5,004 nt of DNA from Sulfurimonas sp. (GTDB lineage: Bacteria > Campylobacterota > Campylobacteria > Campylobacterales > Sulfurimonadaceae). Shown here one piece after another: positions 1-5,004 of this stretch; position 1 is the first letter of the stretch, and every line of letters starts with the position of its first letter. A model generated the notes under the pieces. The model had not been told where the DNA came from, made no database searches, and saw only the letters and a list, made by a program, of their open reading frames with translations. The stretch spans positions 1 through 5,004 of the forward strand of contig JALWON010000240.1 in assembly GCA_027083475.1 (NCBI GenBank), given 5' to 3'. Made by a program: the position numbers and the translations under genes.

Positions 1-61
1 CTGTTTTAACTACTGCCTCTAGTTTTTCAGTTATTGTTTCATTTAATGCTATGTATTTCAT
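1..61 (-). CDS. Partial unrecognised gene, first 20 codons, runs off the left edge
   Basis: Reading leftward from an ATG at 61-59 gives an open frame to the window edge that begins MKYIALNETITEKLEAVVKT. The fragment is hydrophilic and probably helical, with no signal peptide or membrane segment. An in-frame TGA lies 14 codons upstream, so ATG at 61 is the only standard start. No convincing Shine-Dalgarno sequence lies at the right distance: the closest purine-rich stretch (GTAGG on the minus strand) is more than 20 bases upstream. That weakens the call. I do not recognise the family. The LNET..EKLE stretch loosely recalls the coiled-coil linker of sensor kinases, but 20 residues cannot decide this. 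It is divergent from the truncated ATPase at 115-954. Confidence 0.35.
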   Translation of the reverse strand, partial: MKYIALNETITEKLEAVVKT

Positions 62-114
62 ACTTTTTATATAGCAATTTTCAATCCTACTTTTATGTCA
101 TTTATTTTTGTTAG

Positions 115-954
115 GCACTTAAAGTAACTTCCAAAGAAAATTATCAACAAGAGCTCAAAAACATATATGATTTAGAAAATATGAAAGTGTATGCTTCTAG
201 TTCATCAGCCTCACTTCTAAAAGATAAAAATGCCTACTTAACAGGTCGACAAAGAGTTATCGAAATTATGCCTCTTGATTTTGAGGAGTATCTTATTTTT
301 AAGAAAATTACTATTAAAAAGTCTGATACATATCTAAAAGAGAGTTATTTTGAGCACTATATGAGTGATGGAGGGATGCCAGAGTATGTCCTAACAGCAG
401 ATATAAGTTATATACAAAACCTTATAGACAACATCATATATAAAGATATTATAGCTTATCACAACATAAAGAATGAATCTGTTATTAGAGACTTTTATAA
501 ACTCTTGATGGAGAGGAGTGGTAAACAACTGAGTTTAAATAAAATGGCAAATATTCTCTCTATCGGTGTGGATAGTGCAAAAAGATATTTGTCCTATTTC
601 GAAGACACCTATCTGATCTATACTGTAGAAAAATATGGAAAACTTAACGAAAGAGTAAAGAATCCTAAAAAGATATATGCTGGAGATATTGGACTTAAAA
701 ATGTAGTTACAGGTTTTAGAGATAAAGGAGCTATATTTGAAAATCTACTGTTTTTAAAAATAAAACATTTAGATCCTAGTTATGTCTATGTAGATGGTAT
801 TGAACTAGATTTTATGACTCAAGATAAAATTTTAATAGAAGTGAAATATAATTCTATACTCAATCAAAAACAGCAAAAGCTCTATGATACTACAGAAGCA
901 AATCAAAAAATTGTTGTTGACTCTATAGAAAGCTATTTAAAACTAAAAATCTAG
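115..954 (+). pseudogene. 5'-truncated AAA_14/DUF4143-type ATPase remnant
   Basis: The frame is open from just after a TAG at 112-114 to a TAG at 952-954. Its first ATG is at 181 (257 residues), with no ribosome binding site in front. Family-like sequence (VTSKENYQQELKN, then IYDLEN) begins near 124, upstream of that ATG, so the ATG is internal to the ancestral protein. Numbering from the ATG, visible family features are the ASSSSASLL sensor-like segment (5-13), LTGR (20-23) with PLDFEEY (31-37), GGMPEYV (64-70), a winged-helix-like stretch around 117-150, KKIYAGDIGLKN (163-174), and a C-terminal nuclease-like fold with D210, E220 and K222 in a D-x9-E-V-K arrangement. Full-length relatives are usually about 400 residues and begin with a Walker A P-loop and a Walker B motif. 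Both are absent here, so ATP binding should be lost. Such ATPases are often multicopy accessory genes of unclear role. The remaining frame has no internal stop, so the truncation may be recent, or a C-terminal product could still be made. Confidence 0.75.
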
Positions 955-964
955 TAAGATAAGC

Positions 965-980
965 ACTCTGATAGAGTTTT
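965..980 (+). terminator. Possible weak terminator between convergent genes
   Basis: A 5-bp inverted repeat ACTCT-GAT-AGAGT (965-977) runs into TTTT, with another T tract at 988-993. It lies 10 bases after the stop of the ATPase remnant, in the gap shared with the convergent mutS gene. The stem is short and not GC-rich, so termination would be weak. In the mutS direction the stem is not followed by a T run. Confidence 0.3.
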
Positions 981-991
981 ACTACCTCTTT

Positions 992-3900
992 TTACCAATC
1001 ATCCAACACAAAGCCTTTTGGCTCTTCGTCTAACTCTTTTACCTCAATATTTTCATTAATTTCAGGTTCGAGTATCTTTTCTACTTTTGGTTTTTTCAGT
1101 TGCTCTTCAAACTGTAACTCCAAACCCTTACTTGTCATCACAAAGCCATTCACATGAAGTTTTCCCTCATGAATTTTGTTGTGGTGTTCTTTACATAATG
1201 GAATAAGATTATGTTTATTATCTTTATGAAAATGCCCAATAAAACCTGCTTTATCTGCTAAACTTCTTTGTGAGATATGATGCACATCTTCTGCTATTGC
1301 ACCGCAAATAATACACTTTGTAACATAAAGTTCTTTGTTATACTTGGATTTTTTCTTTTTGACAAGCAGTTCTAGTTCATCAAAATCATTGGAGAGGCGT
1401 TTTCTAATGGCGTTTGCTTCACTTAAAAATTCATTATCCATATGGAGTGATTTTGCAAATTCTAAACCATAAATACTACTGCCGCTTCCCTCTTGTAACA
1501 CACGATTAAAGAGAAGTTTATCTTTTGATTCATCATACTCAACACTCAAATGTAAATCAACAACATTTTTCAAGCGGGTAATCTCTTGCATGGTTGAGAG
1601 CTGGTGCAGGTGTGTCGCAAAAAGAAAGAGACAGCGTGTTTTTGCAAGCTTCATAATAGCAGAAGCCACAATGGCAACACCAGAGAGTGTCTCTGTTCCA
1701 TGGCTTATTTCATCACCAAGTACAAGGGAATGCACGCTAGAGCGATTAAAAATATTTTTGAGCTCTAACATCTCAACTGCAAAGGTAGAGAGTCCTTTTG
1801 CAAGATTATCTTTAGAGACTATACGAGTAAAAAGAGAGTCAAATATGCTAAATTTCATCACACTCGCCGCAACAAAAAAGCCCGATTGTGCCATAAGTGT
1901 TGCAAGCCCTATACTTTTCATCAAAGATGATTTCCCACTCGAGTTAATTCCATAGAGTAAAACACCATTAACATCATGTCCATCATGCACACTTACATTG
2001 AGCATAACCGTTTTTGGATGGGGCAAATCCATATAATCTCGTGAGCCCATTACGATGTCATTAGGCACATAAATGCCCCCGCGTTCTTGTATCTCTATAA
2101 GTGGATGGCGCAGTTGCATAATCTGCATAAAGTTTTCATCTGATTTTGCTGTAACAATTGTTGGTCGTGCATGATTATACATCTGTGCAATTTTTGAAGA
2201 ACTCATCCCAACATCAAGGTCAGAGACATAGCTAATCACTCTGTCAAAAAGCAAAGCATAGCGTCTTTGAAAAAGAGCTTGGAGTTGTATATAGCGTTCT
2301 TTTACCAAAACAACAATTTTACGGCGATTTTTCATAATTTTATCTGATAAAGTGTCCGTAAATGCAGAACTGATTTTGACAGAATTTGTCAGTTTCTTGA
2401 CACTGAATTGGCGTAAATCTTCATCACTTTGAAATGCTTTTTCTATGAGTGCATAACGGTTTTTTGAGAGTGAAATATAATACCCCTCTTTTTCTAAAAG
2501 CCCCAAACTCACCAAACGATTTGCACTTTTGACACCCTCTTTTTCTAGTAAATCTTCTATCTTTTCAATAATATCTTCATAGGCTATGAGCATAACCCTG
2601 TTTTCTTTGACAAGGGTATCTATACCCTCATCAACACCACTCATCAAAAAGTTCTCATCCACTGTTGCGTTTGTAAAACGCCGTGAAACATCCAAGTCGA
2701 TGCTCTTGGTAATGTCACGTAAAAATTCATCAACTTCATTCTCCTGAAAAGGTGTTTTTTGAATTTTATACTTTTTAATGTATTGCATCAACTCCTTCAC
2801 AGCCACCATCGAATCATAAACATGATTCATCTCAAAAGGGTGTAAACGACTCAAATTTAAACGCCGAGAGAGTCTCTCCAAATCATAAATCCCGCGCATC
2901 ATCTCATCAAGATAACGTGTATGCGAATGTAAACGCTCTATAAGATTGTATCTACGTTCCAGTTCCTCTTTATCCATGATAGGGTTTAAGAGTCTCTCTT
3001 TGAGTAAACGCCGTCCAATCGCCGTTGCACTCTTATCCATCATTTTGAGCAGTGTAAATTCTCGTCTATCTTTTGAGAGTACCCCCATCTGCTCTAAGGC
3101 ATTGTTGCCAAGGTACATAAAACGGCGATTATCGATTAAACGAGGCATCGCCATTTTTTGCACAATATGATAATCATGTTCAATCACAAAATCAATCAAG
3201 ATTGCTAAAGATTCTGTAATCATAGGGTTGCGTTCTAAATCTAAATGCTCTATAGGTGAAAGCAATGATTGAATTTGATAGGCCTCTTGAAAAAGTGCAT
3301 TTTGAAACGCAATCTTTGGGCGTTTATGATTTACTGAGTAGTTATAATGCTCCGCAATTTCAAGATACTGTAAGACATGGCATTGATCATCAACACCATC
3401 TAAAAAGGTCAGGACTATTTCACTTGTTTTATACACATTTAAGAGGTTAAAAACTTCATCCAAGGCATACGCACTATCTTCACTTGTAGAGTGGGTTTCA
3501 TACATCCATGTTTTGCCTGTTGTTACATCTATGGCAGAGTAGCCTACACTATACATTCCTCTGTATTTATCAACTAAAAGAGAGACAATATAATTTTCAT
3601 CATTATCTACAATATGCTCAAAATTTGTCCCAGGAGAGACAATCTGTGCGATGTAGCGGCTGATGTTTGGGGGATTCCCTTTTTGTTTCACTACAATAAT
3701 GGTGTACTTCTCTTCTGCTATCAAACGACTCAAATAACGCTCAAAACTCACAGCAGGAACTCCAGCAAGGAGAGGATTTTTATCGGAGTTTTCAATAATA
3801 TTTTTGTTTTTCTTGGTGAGTTGAATATTGAGGAGTTCTGCTATCTCTTTGGCTTTGCCTATCTGCTCTTCATCGTTGTTAATCTCATAGACTTCATAAA

Positions 3901-4033
3901 AGGTACCAATCTCCATAAAAACAACGGTATCTTGACCATATTTTGCTTCAAAATGCCGCTGTAAATCAAAATAAGTTTGTGTCAATAGTTTATTTTTACT
4001 GTTTAAAATCTCTGTATAGTCGTTTCGTTTCAT
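992..4033 (-). CDS. mutS: DNA mismatch recognition ATPase MutS with C-terminal HNH endonuclease domain (MutS7-like)
   Basis: This cytosolic DNA repair protein is predicted to bind mispaired or looped DNA as a dimer and to switch to a sliding clamp on ATP binding. At 1013 residues it is about 160 longer than E. coli MutS. Domains in order: the mismatch-binding domain (about 15-135) with GTFYEVY at 43-49, giving the conserved Phe45-X-Glu47 motif; a connector (about 145-260); the lever/core (about 285-600) interrupted by the clamp (about 455-555); and the ATPase (about 615-860) with Walker A GINSSGKSS (695-703), the LAKGLSTF loop (744-751), Walker B LVLGDE (770-775) and ATH (806-808). The dimerisation helices follow (about 849-880). 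After a lysine-rich linker comes an HNH domain (about 903-958) with C907, C910, C947 and H950 as likely zinc ligands and H918/H919, N942 and H951 as the HNH residues. An acidic tail ends in GFVLDDW. The ATG at 4033 has only a weak ribosome binding site but sits just before the conserved N-terminus. No mutL or mutH homologue is in the window. HNH fusion is the hallmark of the MutS7 subfamily. Assignment to MutS is near certain; to MutS7, likely. Confidence 0.95.
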   Translation of the reverse strand: MKRNDYTEILNSKNKLLTQTYFDLQRHFEAKYGQDTVVFMEIGTFYEVYEINNDEEQIGKAKEIAELLNIQLTKKNKNIIENSDKNPLLAGVPAVSFERYLSRLIAEEKYTIIVVKQKGNPPNISRYIAQIVSPGTNFEHIVDNDENYIVSLLVDKYRGMYSVGYSAIDVTTGKTWMYETHSTSEDSAYALDEVFNLLNVYKTSEIVLTFLDGVDDQCHVLQYLEIAEHYNYSVNHKRPKIAFQNALFQEAYQIQSLLSPIEHLDLERNPMITESLAILIDFVIEHDYHIVQKMAMPRLIDNRRFMYLGNNALEQMGVLSKDRREFTLLKMMDKSATAIGRRLLKERLLNPIMDKEELERRYNLIERLHSHTRYLDEMMRGIYDLERLSRRLNLSRLHPFEMNHVYDSMVAVKELMQYIKKYKIQKTPFQENEVDEFLRDITKSIDLDVSRRFTNATVDENFLMSGVDEGIDTLVKENRVMLIAYEDIIEKIEDLLEKEGVKSANRLVSLGLLEKEGYYISLSKNRYALIEKAFQSDEDLRQFSVKKLTNSVKISSAFTDTLSDKIMKNRRKIVVLVKERYIQLQALFQRRYALLFDRVISYVSDLDVGMSSSKIAQMYNHARPTIVTAKSDENFMQIMQLRHPLIEIQERGGIYVPNDIVMGSRDYMDLPHPKTVMLNVSVHDGHDVNGVLLYGINSSGKSSLMKSIGLATLMAQSGFFVAASVMKFSIFDSLFTRIVSKDNLAKGLSTFAVEMLELKNIFNRSSVHSLVLGDEISHGTETLSGVAIVASAIMKLAKTRCLFLFATHLHQLSTMQEITRLKNVVDLHLSVEYDESKDKLLFNRVLQEGSGSSIYGLEFAKSLHMDNEFLSEANAIRKRLSNDFDELELLVKKKKSKYNKELYVTKCIICGAIAEDVHHISQRSLADKAGFIGHFHKDNKHNLIPLCKEHHNKIHEGKLHVNGFVMTSKGLELQFEEQLKKPKVEKILEPEINENIEVKELDEEPKGFVLDDW

Positions 4034-4060
4034 AGTTCACTTTTAACTTTTGTTACAGTT

Positions 4061-4089
4061 ATTATAACATAAGAAGCTAATTTTGACAT
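4061..4089 (-). promoter_or_regulatory. Predicted sigma70-type promoter of mutS
   Basis: On the minus strand, ATGTCA (4089-4084, four of six matches to TTGACA) is followed after 17 bases by a perfect TATAAT (4066-4061). The -10 box is 27 bases upstream of the mutS ATG, which predicts a leader of about 20 bases. The -10 box lies within the 11-base palindrome GTTATTATAAC (4058-4068). Confidence 0.55.
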
Positions 4090-4094
4090 ATTCA

Positions 4095-4123
4095 TTGCTT
4101 TTATAGATTTTGTAAGTTATAAT
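4095..4123 (+). promoter_or_regulatory. Predicted sigma70-type promoter of the TolC-family gene
   Basis: TTGCTT (4095-4100) is followed after 17 bases by a perfect TATAAT (4118-4123). The predicted start near 4130 gives a leader of roughly 40 bases before the ATG at 4173. A conserved -10 box with a weak -35 box is usual in Campylobacterota. Confidence 0.55.
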
Positions 4124-4160
4124 AGGTGCAAACTAGTTAAGCTATAACTATACTTTATTA

Positions 4161-4165
4161 TTAGG
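4161..4165 (+). promoter_or_regulatory. Ribosome binding site that decides the TolC-family start
   Basis: TTAGG lies seven bases before the ATG at 4173. A competing ATG at 4169 is too close to this site and hits a stop after eight codons. The site and the following signal peptide both favour 4173. Confidence 0.5.
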
Positions 4166-4172
4166 TTTATGA

Positions 4173-5004
4173 ATGAAAAGACAAATTTTGCTTAGTATCA
4201 CACTCCTCACATCTTCCTATGCACAAGACCTAAAAACGACTATCAATGAGGTTATTAACACAAATCCCATTGTCCTTGAGAGGCTCAAAAACTACAATGC
4301 AACACGAGAAGATATAACAACTGCAAAAGCTGGCTTTTACCCAAAACTCGACTTAAATCTTGGTGTAGGGATTGAGAAAACAAACAAATCCAAACAAGCA
4401 AATGGAGCCCCTGATACACATGATAGTTATAGTGTCTATCAAAACTCTTTAAAATATACACAAAATCTCTTTAATGGTTTTAGTACAAGCTACCAAATCA
4501 AAGAGCAGGAGTACAAAACACTCTCTGCAGCATATAGTTATATTGAAAAAGTCAATGACCGTGCATTTGCGACAGCAAATCAGTACATAGAAGTGATGAA
4601 AAATGAAGCACTTTTAGAAAATTCGCAAGAGAATATCACCATCAATCAAGAGATATTTGAAAGGGTACAAAAACTCTATAATTCAGGACTCACAACCCTC
4701 TCAGAAGTCAATAAAATAGAATCCTCTCTCGCCCTTGCTAAATCTAATTATGTTGTACAAGAGAACACCCTTCTCAACCAAAACTTTCAACTTGAGACAC
4801 TCCTCGGTCGGCATCTAAATCCAAAAGAGATGCTAAAACCTTCGCTAGACATACAAATGCCAACATCAAGGGAAGAAGCTGCAACATTTGCTATTGCACA
4901 CAACCCCTCTATTTTAGTGAGTAAATACAATATTAAACTTGCACAAGCAACCAACAGAGAAAAAAAATCGATCTATTATCCAAAAATAGACATTAGCATT
5001 TCTC
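4173..5004 (+). CDS. TolC-family outer-membrane efflux/type I secretion protein, 5' part
   Basis: The frame is open from the ATG at 4173 to the right edge, covering 277 codons of a protein usually 420-500 residues long. It is predicted to form the trimeric outer-membrane channel and periplasmic tunnel used by a type I secretion or tripartite efflux system. Residues 1-17 are a signal peptide (MKRQILLSITLLTSSYA, cleavage before Q18). Family features are NP at 31-32, YPKLDLNLG at 56-64 (first beta strand), the QNLFNGF signature at 97-103, and the long helical hairpin with SGLTTLSEVNKIES at 171-184 and LLGR at 210-213. The internal duplication typical of TolC is visible: NP at 244-245 and YPKIDIS at 269-275 repeat the first pair with identical spacing. 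The gene is divergent from mutS with its own promoter and likely heads an operon whose next genes, expected to be a membrane fusion protein and an RND or ABC transporter, would lie beyond the window. The substrate cannot be told from here. Confidence 0.9.
   Translation, partial: MKRQILLSITLLTSSYAQDLKTTINEVINTNPIVLERLKNYNATREDITTAKAGFYPKLDLNLGVGIEKTNKSKQANGAPDTHDSYSVYQNSLKYTQNLFNGFSTSYQIKEQEYKTLSAAYSYIEKVNDRAFATANQYIEVMKNEALLENSQENITINQEIFERVQKLYNSGLTTLSEVNKIESSLALAKSNYVVQENTLLNQNFQLETLLGRHLNPKEMLKPSLDIQMPTSREEAATFAIAHNPSILVSKYNIKLAQATNREKKSIYYPKIDISIS

Noticed and set aside
1100..1130. LELQFEEQL near the mutS C-terminus as a sliding-clamp binding motif
   Set aside because: It does not match the usual QL-x-LF or QxxLxF patterns closely enough to claim.
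1590..1955. Plus-strand open frame of 121 codons inside mutS
   Set aside because: It is antisense to the conserved ATPase domain of mutS, has no family-like motif and no ribosome binding site. The same holds for antisense frames at 2946-3170, 3256-3450 and 3614-3964.
992..4033. MutS2-type protein with Smr nuclease domain, the usual MutS of Helicobacter and Campylobacter
   Set aside because: The protein has the N-terminal mismatch domain with Phe-X-Glu and an HNH domain instead of Smr, so it is not MutS2.
4083..4088. Perfect TTGACA on the plus strand as a -35 box for the TolC-family gene
   Set aside because: No acceptable -10 box lies 16-18 bases downstream (only 3 of 6 matches), while TTGCTT-N17-TATAAT just downstream fits better. 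The bases mostly coincide with the mutS -35 box on the other strand.
4169..4195. ATG at 4169 as a start or short leader peptide before the TolC-family gene
   Set aside because: It is only four bases from the TTAGG site, stops after eight codons and shows no attenuator-like structure. The ATG at 4173 leads directly into a signal peptide.

Overview
The window reads as AT-rich chromosomal DNA of a Campylobacterota (epsilonproteobacterial) bacterium, probably of the Sulfurimonas/Sulfurovum/Arcobacter type. This rests on the base composition, the codon use (AAA, TTT and ATA rich), the TATAAT-type -10 boxes with weak -35 boxes, and a MutS protein with a C-terminal HNH domain of a kind known from marine Campylobacterota. 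The genus assignment is inference.

Layout from left to right. Positions 1-61 hold the first 20 codons of an unrecognised minus-strand gene that leaves the window. Positions 115-954 (+) carry the C-terminal two thirds of an AAA_14/DUF4143-type ATPase. Family-like sequence runs upstream of the first ATG and then stops abruptly, so the Walker A and Walker B part is missing and the gene looks like a 5'-truncated remnant. A short convergent gap (955-991) with a small hairpin separates it from the main gene.

Positions 992-4033 (-) encode a 1013-residue MutS. It has a mismatch-sensing N-terminal domain with the Phe-X-Glu motif, connector, lever and clamp regions, a complete ABC-type ATPase, and an added C-terminal HNH endonuclease domain with four candidate zinc ligands. 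This architecture matches the MutS7 subfamily, which is shared by Campylobacterota, some giant viruses and octocoral mitochondria. Recognition and incision could therefore sit in one polypeptide, in a bacterial group that generally lacks MutL and MutH.

A 139-base divergent intergenic region (4034-4172) holds one good sigma70-like promoter for each direction. From 4173 (+) to the window end runs the 5' part of a TolC-family outer-membrane efflux/secretion gene with a signal peptide. No RNA gene, complete insertion sequence or CRISPR array was seen. The genes do not form one functional system: the MutS and TolC genes are separate transcription units, and the ATPase remnant and the leftmost gene look like accessory material.
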